Source: Rhodobacter sp.
Lineage (GTDB): Bacteria; Pseudomonadota; Alphaproteobacteria; Rhodobacterales; Rhodobacteraceae
DNA: 64,000 nt
Assembly: GCA_016704435.1 (NCBI GenBank)
Contig: JADJAB010000009.1
Span: 62,001 to 126,000 of the forward strand
Reading direction: 5' to 3'
Shown: piece after piece, positions 44,049 to 53,389 of the stretch
Position numbering within the stretch: position 1 is the stretch's first letter
Layout of the letters: each line of letters starts with the position of its first letter
Program-made: the position numbers and the translations under genes
The notes under the pieces: generated by a model
What the model saw: only the letters and a program-made list of their open reading frames with translations
Told to the model about the DNA's origin: nothing
The model's database searches: none

Positions 44049-46369
44049 ACAAGCTCGATGAACCGACGGTGGCAGAGCAGAACGTCAATTTCCGTCAGAT
44101 CGGAAAGCCGCGCACGCGCACCGATGCCCCCGGCAAGGTCTTTGGCAAGACGCCCTATGCCGGCGATTATGTCATGCCCGACATGCTGCACGCCCGGGTT
44201 CTGCGCGCCAAGGTGCCAAGCGCGCGGATGACGCGGCTGGACGTCAGCAAGGCGCGCGCGCTGCCGGGCGTTGCCAGCGTGCTGACCTTCAGGGATCTGA
44301 AGATCGGCACTGTGGCGACCGACATCCCCGGCCAGACCGGGTTCAAGCGCCGCGCCACCGACCAGCAGATCCTGGTCGATGAACTCGTGCGCTATCAGGG
44401 CGAGCCGATCGCCATCGTTGCCGCCGAGACGGTCGAGATCGCGCAGCATGCGCTGTCGCTGATCGAGGTTGATCTGGAGCCGGTTCCGGGCGTCTACAAC
44501 GTCTTCGACGCGCAAAAACCCGACTCCCCCAAGGTTTTCGGCACCGACAACCTTGTGGCCAGCTACAAGGTCCGCAAGGGCGATGTCGAAGTCGGATTTG
44601 CTGCCGCCGATGTCATCGTCGAGAACACCTTCACCACCCAGTACATCGAACATGCCTTCCTTGAGCCCGAAGTCGGGCTTGGCTGGGAAGATGAGCAGGG
44701 CGTGATCAATATCCGCTCGTCGACCCAGGCGGTCGAGACGTTCCGCTACATCGCCGATGCGATGGGGCTGCCGCACAGCAAGGTCCGCATTCGCGGCGCG
44801 CTGGTCGGCGGCGGGTTTGGCGGCAAGTGCGACGTTACCGTGGAACTCTACATAGCGCTTCTGACCAAGGCGACCGGCCGTCCGGTGCGTCTGGGCTTTA
44901 CCCGCGAGGATTCCTTCTACGGCCACGGCAAGCGGCATCCGTTCATCATCACCCACAAGACCGGCTTCACCAGGGACGGCAAGATCACCGCCTCGAAGAT
45001 CGACATCACGTCGGAATCCGGGCCCTATGCCTTCATGTCGCCCTATGTGCTGATGTATGCCACCGAGGCTGGTCCCGGCCCCTATCTGGTGGACCATGTG
45101 CACATCGACTCGCGGTCGATCGCGACCAACAACATGTACACCAGCGCCTTCCGCGGCTTTGGCGCGACGCAGGCCTGCATCGCCTATGAGCAACAGATGG
45201 ACGAGGCGGCGAAGGTCCTGGGCATCGACAGGATCGAACTGCGCCGCCGCAACCTGCTGAAGACCGGCGACGCGATCGCCACCGGGTTCAAGGTGCAGAG
45301 TGCGGTCTGGACCGAGGAATGCATGGACCGCGCGATGGCCGCCCTGGGCGAAAAGCCCAAGGACAAGGGCCCGATCAAATATGGCCACGGCCTTGCCGCC
45401 TATCAGCAGGGTTATGGCCGGATGATCTGGCTGCACGACACCGCCGAAGGCTGGGTCGGGGTCGAGATGGACGGCACCGTGCTGGTGCGGTCGGGGATGA
45501 CCGATATCGGGGCCGGGCAGACCTCTTCGCTGGCGCAGATTGCCGGTGAATTGCTGGGCATCGATATGATGGACATCACGGTCTACAACAGCGACTCCTC
45601 GACCACGCCGCTGGCCGGAACCTCATCGGCCAGCCGCGGGCTTTACATGAGCGGCAATGCCGTTCGTCTGGCCGCCGAGGCGGTTCGCGACCGGCTTGCC
45701 GCGCGCGCGGCGCAGCATTTCGGCTCAACTGCGGATGACGTCGATTTCGCCAATGCCCAGGTGTTCCTGAAGTCCGATCCGCGCAAGACCATGCCCTTCA
45801 AGGAACTGGTCGCGACCTGCGCCTCGGAGGGCATCCACCGGGCCGAGCTGGCGATCTTCCGCGCCCCCTTCGGCGACTGGATCGACCCGGAAACCGGGCA
45901 GGGTCAGGTGCACCCCGACTATACCTACGGCGCGCACGCGGTTCAGGTGGCGGTGGATACCGAAACCGGCGAAGTCACCATCCTGAAAAGCATCGGCGCG
46001 CATGATATCGGCCAGGCGGTCAACATGGCCGCTGTCGAAGGCCAGATCGAGGGTGGCGTTGCCCAGGGCCATGGCTATGCGCTGAGCGAAGAGCTGATCT
46101 ACAAGGACGGTTGCCTGGTGACCCCATCGCTTTCCGAGTATCTGTGCCCGACCTCGATGGACTCGCCGCGGATCGAGAGCATCGTTCTGGAATCGCGCAG
46201 CGGGCTTGGCCCTTTCGGCGCGAAGGGGATCGGCGAACCCGGTCATACCCCCGCGGCTCCCGCGGTTGCCAACGCCGTGGCCGATGCCATCGGGACGCGG
46301 GTGTTCGACTTCCCGCTGACGCCGGAGAAGATTGCCAGGGCCGTTCGCACTGCCCGCAAGGCGGGGTAG
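44045..46369 (+). CDS. xanthine dehydrogenase family molybdopterin-binding large subunit 2 (CoxL-like)
   Basis: 774 residues from ATG 44045. It has the full family set: 'TDAPGKVFGKTPYAGDYVMPD' with 'HARVLRAKVPSARM' (hammerhead domain), 'GALVGGGFGGKCDVTVEL' (molybdopterin loop), 'YTSAFRGFGATQACIAYE', 'GMTDIGAGQTSSLAQIAGE' and 'GPFGAKGIGEPGHTPAAPAV' (catalytic Glu). It is therefore expected to be catalytically competent, unlike the shortened first copy. It hydroxylates an unknown N-heterocycle or aldehyde. The gene order is M-S-L here, against L-M-S in the first operon, so the operons were acquired separately. Confidence 0.92.
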   Translation: MNKLDEPTVAEQNVNFRQIGKPRTRTDAPGKVFGKTPYAGDYVMPDMLHARVLRAKVPSARMTRLDVSKARALPGVASVLTFRDLKIGTVATDIPGQTGFKRRATDQQILVDELVRYQGEPIAIVAAETVEIAQHALSLIEVDLEPVPGVYNVFDAQKPDSPKVFGTDNLVASYKVRKGDVEVGFAAADVIVENTFTTQYIEHAFLEPEVGLGWEDEQGVINIRSSTQAVETFRYIADAMGLPHSKVRIRGALVGGGFGGKCDVTVELYIALLTKATGRPVRLGFTREDSFYGHGKRHPFIITHKTGFTRDGKITASKIDITSESGPYAFMSPYVLMYATEAGPGPYLVDHVHIDSRSIATNNMYTSAFRGFGATQACIAYEQQMDEAAKVLGIDRIELRRRNLLKTGDAIATGFKVQSAVWTEECMDRAMAALGEKPKDKGPIKYGHGLAAYQQGYGRMIWLHDTAEGWVGVEMDGTVLVRSGMTDIGAGQTSSLAQIAGELLGIDMMDITVYNSDSSTTPLAGTSSASRGLYMSGNAVRLAAEAVRDRLAARAAQHFGSTADDVDFANAQVFLKSDPRKTMPFKELVATCASEGIHRAELAIFRAPFGDWIDPETGQGQVHPDYTYGAHAVQVAVDTETGEVTILKSIGAHDIGQAVNMAAVEGQIEGGVAQGHGYALSEELIYKDGCLVTPSLSEYLCPTSMDSPRIESIVLESRSGLGPFGAKGIGEPGHTPAAPAVANAVADAIGTRVFDFPLTPEKIARAVRTARKAG

Positions 46370-46446
46370 GGCAACTTGCGCCCGGCCCGGTATCAAGCCG
46401 CCGGGCCGGCAAGATGTCGATGCCCGAAAGAATCGGAGAAAAGCCT

Positions 46447-48090
46447 GTGTTGGAACGTCCGGATGCCGAAACCGCTGCGGCGCAGCTGACCTGCGGAGAG
46501 GCGATCATCAGGCTGCTGGAAGATTACGGCGTCGATACGCTGTTCGGGATTCCCGGCTTTCACACCCTGGCGCTGTATCGCGGCATCGGCCAAAGCGGTA
46601 TGCGGCACATCCTGCCGCGCAACGAACAGGGCGGCGGCTTCATGGCCGACGGCTATGCACGATCGACCGGGCGGCCCGGCGTCTGCACGATCATTTCCGG
46701 CCCCGGCGTGACCAATGTCAGCACGGCGCTGGGGCAGGCCTATGCGGATTCGGTGCCGCTCCTGCTGATCACCAGCACCAACGCCAGCCATACGCTGGGC
46801 AAGGGCTGGGGCTGCCTGCATGAGACCGCCGATCAGGACGGCCTGACAAGGCCGATCACGGCCTTCAGCAAGACGGCCATGTCGCCTGCCGAAATCCCCG
46901 AGCTTATCGGCCAGGCGTTCACGCTGTTCGCATCGGGGCGGCCGCGGCCGGTTCATATCTCGATCCCGCTTGACGTTCTGGATGCGCCTGCAACCGGCCG
47001 CTGGCAGGTGCGCAAGTTGCCCGGTCGGCCCATCGTCGCCCGCCGGGCGATTGCCGAGGCGGCCGATCTGCTGGCGCGGGCAAAGCGCCCGGTCATCATT
47101 GTCGGCGGCGGTGCCGTCGAAGCAGGGCACGACGTTGCCAAATTGGCGGAATGGCTGGATGCCACCGTGATCGCGACCAATGCCGGCAAGGGCGTGGTGC
47201 CGGACAGTCATCCGTTAAGCCTTGGCGGCGGGTTGATCCGTCAGGCGGTGCGCGACCATCTGGCCGAAGGCGACGTGATCCTGGCGCTTGGCACCGAACT
47301 GGCGGCCACTGACAGTTTCGTCGAATTCCTGCCGATCAACGGGCGGCTGATCCGGGTCGACATCGACCCGTCGAAGTTCAACGACGCCTATCCGGCGCAT
47401 CTGTGCCTACTGGGCGATGCGGGCGAGGCAGCGAACGGGCTTCTTGCCGCGGTGAAGGAAAAGACCGGCAAGCCGTTGTCGCGGGGCGGTCCCGAGGCGG
47501 TCGAAAAGGTCCGGCGCAAGGTGATCGAGGGTCTTGGCCCGGTTGAGCGCCAGCACAAGGCGGTCTGGGACCGTCTGCGCGAAGTGCTGCCGCCCGAGGC
47601 CGTGATCATGGGCGACATCACCCAGATCGTCTACACCGGCTCGGCCGTGATGCCGGTCGAACTGCCAAGGCGCTGGTTCTATCCGGCCGGGTTCGGCACC
47701 TTGGGCTGCGCGCTCCCCGATGCGATCGGCGCCAAGATCGCCCAGCCTGATACGCCGGTTGTCGCGGTTGCCGGTGATGGCGGGTTCATGTTCACGGTAC
47801 AGGAACTGATCACCGCCGCCGAGCTGCGCTTGGCCCTGCCGGTTATCATCTGGAACAACGAGGGCTACGGCATGATCCGCGCCGGCTATGACCTCAACAA
47901 CATCCCGCACGTGGCCGACAGCCCGCTGACCCCGGATTTCGCGCGCCTGGCCGAGGGGTTCAGATGCCACTACGCCGCACCGGAAACTGCCGCGGCCTTC
48001 ATGGCCAGCGTGCGCGCGGCACTGACCGCAAATGCCCCGACACTGATCATCGTGAATCAGGATTCGCAGTGGGTTTGCACCGAAAAATGA
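46447..48090 (+). CDS. thiamine-diphosphate-dependent 2-oxoacid decarboxylase (AruI/acetolactate synthase-like)
   Basis: 547 residues from GTG 46447 (CGGAGAAAAGCCT upstream); ATGs at 46414 and 46420 would extend it by about ten residues. The TPP-activating Glu is in 'ILPRNEQGGGFMADGYARST'. The cofactor-binding motif is 'VAVAGDGGFMFTVQELITAA' with 'NNEGYG' about 25 residues later. The N-terminal 'TCGEAIIRLLEDYGVDTLFGIPGFHTLALY' resembles 5-guanidino-2-oxopentanoate decarboxylase (AruI) more than anabolic acetolactate synthase. Together with the next gene it would convert a 2-oxoacid to an aldehyde and then to the shortened acid. The substrate is not known. Confidence 0.83.
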   Translation: MLERPDAETAAAQLTCGEAIIRLLEDYGVDTLFGIPGFHTLALYRGIGQSGMRHILPRNEQGGGFMADGYARSTGRPGVCTIISGPGVTNVSTALGQAYADSVPLLLITSTNASHTLGKGWGCLHETADQDGLTRPITAFSKTAMSPAEIPELIGQAFTLFASGRPRPVHISIPLDVLDAPATGRWQVRKLPGRPIVARRAIAEAADLLARAKRPVIIVGGGAVEAGHDVAKLAEWLDATVIATNAGKGVVPDSHPLSLGGGLIRQAVRDHLAEGDVILALGTELAATDSFVEFLPINGRLIRVDIDPSKFNDAYPAHLCLLGDAGEAANGLLAAVKEKTGKPLSRGGPEAVEKVRRKVIEGLGPVERQHKAVWDRLREVLPPEAVIMGDITQIVYTGSAVMPVELPRRWFYPAGFGTLGCALPDAIGAKIAQPDTPVVAVAGDGGFMFTVQELITAAELRLALPVIIWNNEGYGMIRAGYDLNNIPHVADSPLTPDFARLAEGFRCHYAAPETAAAFMASVRAALTANAPTLIIVNQDSQWVCTEK

Positions 48091-48149
48091 CCTCCGTCGC
48101 GGGTGGCTGACCGCCACCAGTCCGACGGCAAAATGAAACTACGGGGAAG

Positions 48150-49655
48150 ATGACCAAGATGCTGGACTTCACGCATAACGACTGGAAAGCCCGTGCGGCA
48201 GCACTGAGCTTTCGCAATCAGGCCTTCATCGGTGGCCGATTCGTCGATGCCGCCGATGGCGATACCTTCGATTGCATCAACCCGGCGACCGGCAAGGTTC
48301 TGACCCGCGTCGCCTCGTGCAAGACAGCCGATGTCGATGCCGCGGTTACAGCCGCGCGCAAGGCGTTCAATTCGGGCTCGTGGTCGCGCATGGCGCCGGA
48401 GGGGCGCAAGACCGTTCTGTTGCGCCTTGCCGAACTGATCCGCGAGAACCTGGCCGAAATGGCGCTCTTGGATTCGCTGGACATGGGCAAGCTGGTTACC
48501 GACGCCGCCACCATCGACGCGCCGGGATCGGCGTATTTCTTCCAGTGGTATGCCGAGGCGATCGACAAGATCTATGACGAGGTGGCCCCCACCGGGCCGG
48601 GCGATCTGGCGCTGATCCGGCGGGTCCCCCTGGGGGTCGTGGCCGCGGTGACGCCATGGAACTTCCCCCTCGACATGGCGACGTGGAAATCTGCCGCCGC
48701 CCTTGCCGCCGGCAACTCGGTGGTGCTGAAACCGGCCGAACAGTCGCCCTTGTCGGCGCTGCGGCTGGCGGAACTGGCGGCCGAGGCGGGGGTGCCGGAC
48801 GGCGTCTTCAACGTCGTGCCGGGCTTTGGCGAGACGGCAGGGCAGGCACTGGGCTTGCACATGGATGTCGATTGCCTTGCCTTCACCGGCTCTACCGAGA
48901 TCGGCAAGCTCTTCATGCAATATTCCGGGCGGTCGAACATGAAGGCGGTCTGGCCCGAAACCGGCGGCAAGAGCCCGAACCTGATCTTCGCCGATTGCGA
49001 AAATCTGGATAAGGCCGCCGAAATGGCTGCTTTCGGCATCTTCTTCAATCAGGGCGAGACCTGCTCGGCGAACTCGCGGCTCTATGTCCAGCGCGAGATC
49101 AAGGACGCTTTCGTCGAGAAGATGGTTGCCCTTGCCAAGGCCAACCAGCCCGGCGATCCGCTGGACCCGGCCTCGAAGATGGGTGCCATCGTCGATGGCA
49201 AGCAGACCGAGCGGATCATGCGCTTCATCGAGGCCGGCAAGACGACTGCCGATCTGGTGGTCGGCGGCAAACAAGTGACGGTCGATGGTCAGGGGCACTA
49301 TGTCGAGCCGACGATCTTCGACGAGGTCGACCATGACGATCCGATCGCGCGGGAAGAAATCTTCGGGCCGGTGCTGTCGATCATCCCCTTCGATACCGAG
49401 GCGGAAGCCGTGAAGATGGCCAACGATTCGATCTACGGCCTTGCCGCTTCGGTCTGGACCGACAACCTGTCGCGGGCGCACCGGGTTGCCGACGCGATCC
49501 ACGCCGGCACGGTGTCGGTGAACACGGTCGACGCGCTATCGGCCGCGACGCCGTTCGGGGGCATGAAGCAATCCGGCTTCGGTCGGGATCTGTCGCTGCA
49601 CTCGCTCGACAAATACACCGCACTGAAGACGATCTGGATCAAGTACCAGGCGTGA
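48150..49655 (+). CDS. NAD(P)+-dependent aldehyde dehydrogenase (PuuC-like)
   Basis: 501 residues (ATG 48159 is a possible start three codons later, better spaced from GGGGA). ALDH features: 'VVAAVTPWNFPLDMATWK', 'AFTGSTEIGKLFMQYS', general base Glu in 'VWPETGGKSPN' and nucleophile Cys in 'FNQGETCSANSRLYV'. The C-terminus 'PFGGMKQSGFGRDLSLHSLDKYTALKTIWI' resembles gamma-glutamyl-aminobutyraldehyde dehydrogenases. It follows the 2-oxoacid decarboxylase by 59 bases and likely oxidises its aldehyde product. Confidence 0.93.
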   Translation: MTKMLDFTHNDWKARAAALSFRNQAFIGGRFVDAADGDTFDCINPATGKVLTRVASCKTADVDAAVTAARKAFNSGSWSRMAPEGRKTVLLRLAELIRENLAEMALLDSLDMGKLVTDAATIDAPGSAYFFQWYAEAIDKIYDEVAPTGPGDLALIRRVPLGVVAAVTPWNFPLDMATWKSAAALAAGNSVVLKPAEQSPLSALRLAELAAEAGVPDGVFNVVPGFGETAGQALGLHMDVDCLAFTGSTEIGKLFMQYSGRSNMKAVWPETGGKSPNLIFADCENLDKAAEMAAFGIFFNQGETCSANSRLYVQREIKDAFVEKMVALAKANQPGDPLDPASKMGAIVDGKQTERIMRFIEAGKTTADLVVGGKQVTVDGQGHYVEPTIFDEVDHDDPIAREEIFGPVLSIIPFDTEAEAVKMANDSIYGLAASVWTDNLSRAHRVADAIHAGTVSVNTVDALSAATPFGGMKQSGFGRDLSLHSLDKYTALKTIWIKYQA

Positions 49656-49673
49656 TCATTCAACAGGACGACG

Positions 49674-49691
49674 GCCGGGCATTCGCCCGGC
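49674..49691 (+). terminator. hairpin after the aldehyde dehydrogenase gene
   Basis: Perfect stem GCCGGGC-ATTC-GCCCGGC without T-run, 18 bases after the ALDH stop and before the ABC transporter operon. A likely transcript end or processing site. Confidence 0.6.
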
Positions 49692-49737
49692 AGATCACCG
49701 GGGACAGGGGTATGCGGTGCAAGAGGGGTATGCGGGC

Positions 49738-50694
49738 ATGAATCCGATTCTGGCGACGATCATGAAACGGCTGATGACGGGACTGCTGACGCTGCTGATC
49801 GTCACCGGCATCATCTTCGCTGCGGTTGAGCTCTTGCCCGGCGACATCGCGACCGAAACCCTTGGCCAGTCGGCGACGCCCGAGACGCTGGCGGCGCTGC
49901 GGGCAGAGCTGCACCTGGATGACCCGGCCATCGTCCGCTACGGGCGCTGGCTGGGCGGGGCGCTGCAGGGCGATTTCGGCATGTCACTGGCCAACAAGCG
50001 GCCAACGTCAGACCTGATCGCGGCGCGCGCGATGAACACCTTCTTTCTGGCCGGCTATGCCGCCGCGATCGCCGTGCCGCTGGCGGTCGGGCTGGGCCTG
50101 TTGGCAGCGCTGTACCGCAATTCTGCCTTCGATCGGCTGATCTCGGGGTCGACGCTGGCGGCGATCTCGTTTCCGGAATATTTTGTGGCCTATATCCTGA
50201 TCCTGGTCTTCTCGGTCCACCTTGGCTGGTTTCCCAGCCTTGCGAACGTCGAGCCGGGTGCGGCCTTCGGCCATCGGCTCTACGTCACCTTCTTGCCGGC
50301 GGTGACCCTGACGCTGATCGTGATGGCGCATATGATGCGAATGACGCGGGCCGCGATCATCAACCTTCTGGCGCTGCCCTATATCGAGATGGCGCGGCTG
50401 AAGGGGATGAAGCACTGGCGGGTGATCGCGGTTCACGCGCTGCCGAACGCGTTGGCGCCGATCATCAACGTCGTCGCGCTGAACCTTGCCTATCTGATCG
50501 TCGGCGTGGTGCTGGTCGAGGTGGTCTTCGTCTATCCGGGCCTTGGCCAGCTTCTGGTCGACAGCGTCGCCAAGCGCGATTTTCCGGTGGTGCAGGCGGC
50601 CTGTCTGATCTTCGCCGCGACCTACATCCTGCTCAACCTCGCGGCCGACGTGCTTTCGGTGATCTCCAACCCACGCCTGCTGCATCCGAGGTAA
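49738..50694 (+). CDS. dipeptide/oligopeptide-type ABC transporter permease (DppB-like)
   Basis: 318 residues, six predicted membrane helices. N-terminal 'LLTLLIVTGIIFAAVELLPGDIATETLGQ' is the DppB/OppB signature, and the EAA loop is 'YIEMARLKGMKHWRVIAVHALPNALAPIIN'. ATG 49738 with AGAGGGG upstream is preferred to GTG 49717. First gene of a permease-permease-ATPase set; the binding protein follows after a terminator. Imports a peptide-like or other amino compound. Confidence 0.9.
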   Translation: MNPILATIMKRLMTGLLTLLIVTGIIFAAVELLPGDIATETLGQSATPETLAALRAELHLDDPAIVRYGRWLGGALQGDFGMSLANKRPTSDLIAARAMNTFFLAGYAAAIAVPLAVGLGLLAALYRNSAFDRLISGSTLAAISFPEYFVAYILILVFSVHLGWFPSLANVEPGAAFGHRLYVTFLPAVTLTLIVMAHMMRMTRAAIINLLALPYIEMARLKGMKHWRVIAVHALPNALAPIINVVALNLAYLIVGVVLVEVVFVYPGLGQLLVDSVAKRDFPVVQAACLIFAATYILLNLAADVLSVISNPRLLHPR

Positions 50695-50697
50695 ACC

Positions 50698-51554
50698 GTG
50701 CTCCCCTGGCTGACCCAACTGCGCGAGGCACCGCTATCGGCCTGGATCGGAATGATCCTGGTACTGATCTATGCGGTCGTGGCGATCTTCGCGCCGCTGA
50801 TCGCGCCGTTTCCGGAAACCGCCATCGTCGGGCCGCAATATCACGCCTGGGTTGCGCCGCATTATTTGGGCACCGATGCGCTGGGGCGCGATGTGCTGTC
50901 ACGGCTGATCTTCGGTGCGCGCAACACCGTGGGCATCGCCCTTGCCACCACGGTGCTGGCTTTTGCGATCGGCATCACCATGGGGCTTCTGGCCGCGACG
51001 ATGGGCGGCTATCTCGATGCTGTAGCTCGCGCGCCGTGGATGTGCTGATGGCGATCCCCGCGCTGATCTTCGCGCTGTTGATCCTGACGATCACCGGCAC
51101 CTCGATCCTGTCGCTTGTGCTTGTCATCGCCGTTCTGGACAGCACGCGGGTTTACCGGCTGTCGCGGGCGGTGGCGCAGAGCATCCTGACGATGGATTAT
51201 ATCGAGGTCGCGCGGATGCGCGGCGAAGGCATGTTCTGGCTGATCCGGCGCGAGGTGTTGCCCAACGCCTCGGCGCCGCTGATCGCCGAATTCGGGCTGC
51301 GCTTCTGCTTTGTGTTCCTGTTCATCGCGGCACTGTCGTTCCTAGGCCTCGGCATCCAGCCGCCGACCGCCGACTGGGGCTCGATGGTGCGCGAAAGCGC
51401 CAAGCTGATCGCCTTCGCCAATTTCTCGAGCTGGACCACCGCGACCTTCGGCCTGGCGCCGCTGTTGCCGGCTGGGGCGGTGGCGCTGCTGACCGTGGCG
51501 GTCAATCTGGTCGTCGACTGGGTTCTGCACCTCTCCAGCGGTTTGAAGGAATAG
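50698..51554 (+). pseudogene. dipeptide-type ABC transporter permease (DppC-like), one frame slip
   Basis: About 285 residues if joined. Segment 1 (GTG 50698 to ~51030) has 'APHYLGTDALGRDVLSRLIFGARNT', the DppC signature. A slip near 51027 (one base missing in GCTGTAGCTCGC) leads to segment 2, 'VDVLMAIPALIFALLILTI' through the EAA loop 'YIEVARMRGEGMFWLIRREVLPNASAPLI'. Both halves are collinear with DppC, so the protein is probably whole in the cell. Begins three bases after dppB. Confidence 0.87.
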
Positions 51555-51557
51555 ACG

Positions 51558-53219
51558 ATGGCGCCGAACGGGCAAGGCCGCAAAGGCGACACGCTGCTTG
51601 AGATCACCAACCTGCAGATTCAGGGCCGGTCCGAGCGGCAATGGCACGACATCGTCAAGGGCGTCGACCTGACGCTGCGGCGCGGTGAGATCCTGGGCCT
51701 GATCGGCGAAAGCGGGGCGGGCAAATCGACGCTGGGCCTTGCGGCGATGGGCTATACCAAGGGCGGCTGCCGGATCAGCGGCGGGTCGGTCCGCTTCGAT
51801 GGCATCGAGTTGATCGGCGCCCCGGCCGAGACCCGGCGCAAGCTGCGCGGCGCTCGCATCGCCTATGTCGCGCAATCTGCTGCCGCGGCCTTCAACCCGG
51901 CCTACAAGCTGATCGACCAGTATTGCGAAGGCCCAGTGCGCCACGGCATCCTGCCGCGCAAGAAGGCCGAGGCCGACGCGGTGCAATTGTACCGCGAGAT
52001 GCGGCTGCCCGATCCCGAAGACATCGGCTTTCGCTACCCGCATCAGGTGTCGGGCGGGCAGTTGCAACGCGCGATGACGGCGATGGCGATGTCGTGCCGG
52101 CCCGATCTGATCATCTTTGATGAGCCGACCACCGCCCTTGACGTGACGACCCAGATCGAGGTGCTGGCCGCGATCCGGGCGATCGTGCGCGACCATCAGA
52201 CAGCGGCGATCTACATCACCCATGACCTTGCGGTGGTGGCGCAGATGGCCGACCGGATCAAGGTTCTGCTGCGCGGCGAAGAGGTTGAAGAGGCCGATAC
52301 CCGCCAGATGCTTGCCGCCCCGCGCGAGGATTACACCAGATCGCTTTGGGCGGTGCGTGATTTCCGGCGTGACCCGCTGCCCGAGGTGCCGCAGGGGGAC
52401 ACGCCGCTTCTGACGATCAGGGGCGTCAGCGCGTCCTATGGGGCTGTGCCGGTGCTGGACGACATCGACCTTTCCATCCACCGCGGCCGCACGGTGGCGG
52501 TGGTGGGCGAAAGCGGCTCGGGCAAGTCGACGACGGCGCGCGTCATCATGGGGTTGCTGCCGCCCGGCAAGGGCCGCATCGAATTCGACGGCACCGCACT
52601 TGCGCCCACCAGCCGCGCCCGTCCGCGCAGCCTTCAACGGCGGATGCAGATGATCCATCAGTCGGCGGACACCGCGCTGAACCCGCGCCACCGCATCCGC
52701 GAGGTGATCGGCAGGCCGCTGGAGTTCTTCTGCGGCCTGCGCGGCCGCGCCAAGGAGGACCGCATCCGTGAGCTGCTGAGCCAGATCGAACTGGAGCCGG
52801 ACCAGTTCATCGACCGCCTGCCGAGCGAGCTTTCCGGCGGTCAGAAGCAGCGCGTCTGCATCGCCCGCGCGCTGGCGGCGGAACCGGACTTCATCATCTG
52901 CGACGAGGTGACATCGGCGCTGGACCAGCTTGTCGCCGAGGGAATCCTGCGGCTTCTCGACCGGCTTCAGCGCGAGATGGGTCTGACCTATCTGTTCATC
53001 ACCCATGACCTGGCGACCGTCCGCTCCATCGCCGACGAGGTGGTGGTGATGCTGCGTGGCAAGATCGTCGAGCAGGGTCCAAAGGACGAAATCTTCGCGC
53101 CGCCGCATCACGATTACACCGCCCTTTTGTTGTCGTCGGTGCCCGAGATGGACCCCGACTGGCTGGACCGGCGGCTGGCCGAACGCGGTGGCGCCATCGA
53201 CCTTGGCGCCGGCAATTGA
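51558..53219 (+). CDS. dual ABC ATPase (DppD-DppF fusion)
   Basis: 553 residues with two complete ATPase domains. Domain 1: Walker A GLIGESGAGKST near residue 54, signature 'VSGGQLQRAM', Walker B 'LIIFDEPTTALD'. Domain 2: Walker A VVGESGSGKST near residue 320, signature 'LSGGQKQRVCIARAL', 'FIICDEVTSALD'. Each has the H-loop ITHDLA. It energises the two permeases. Fused DppDF proteins are common in alphaproteobacteria. It begins three bases after dppC. Confidence 0.94.
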   Translation: MAPNGQGRKGDTLLEITNLQIQGRSERQWHDIVKGVDLTLRRGEILGLIGESGAGKSTLGLAAMGYTKGGCRISGGSVRFDGIELIGAPAETRRKLRGARIAYVAQSAAAAFNPAYKLIDQYCEGPVRHGILPRKKAEADAVQLYREMRLPDPEDIGFRYPHQVSGGQLQRAMTAMAMSCRPDLIIFDEPTTALDVTTQIEVLAAIRAIVRDHQTAAIYITHDLAVVAQMADRIKVLLRGEEVEEADTRQMLAAPREDYTRSLWAVRDFRRDPLPEVPQGDTPLLTIRGVSASYGAVPVLDDIDLSIHRGRTVAVVGESGSGKSTTARVIMGLLPPGKGRIEFDGTALAPTSRARPRSLQRRMQMIHQSADTALNPRHRIREVIGRPLEFFCGLRGRAKEDRIRELLSQIELEPDQFIDRLPSELSGGQKQRVCIARALAAEPDFIICDEVTSALDQLVAEGILRLLDRLQREMGLTYLFITHDLATVRSIADEVVVMLRGKIVEQGPKDEIFAPPHHDYTALLLSSVPEMDPDWLDRRLAERGGAIDLGAGN

Positions 53220-53222
53220 AAG

Positions 53223-53247
53223 GGCACCGCAGGTGCCTCGGTTTTCC
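53223..53247 (+). terminator. terminator-like hairpin after the dual ATPase gene
   Basis: GGCACC-GCA-GGTGCC followed by TCGGTTTTCC, right after the stop at 53219. It probably separates transcription of the membrane/ATPase genes from that of the binding-protein gene; the rest of the 170-base gap likely holds that gene's own promoter. Confidence 0.6.
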
Positions 53248-53389
53248 TGACGGGTCCCGCAAGAAAATGCGAATAGCCGGGGCGAGACGGCGGCTCCTAG
53301 ACTGTTGCACGGGACAAGACGGGGAACACGCAGGAAAGCGCGACGGGCATCACGCATGCGCGCGCTTTGGTATCAATGGGGAGGAAACG

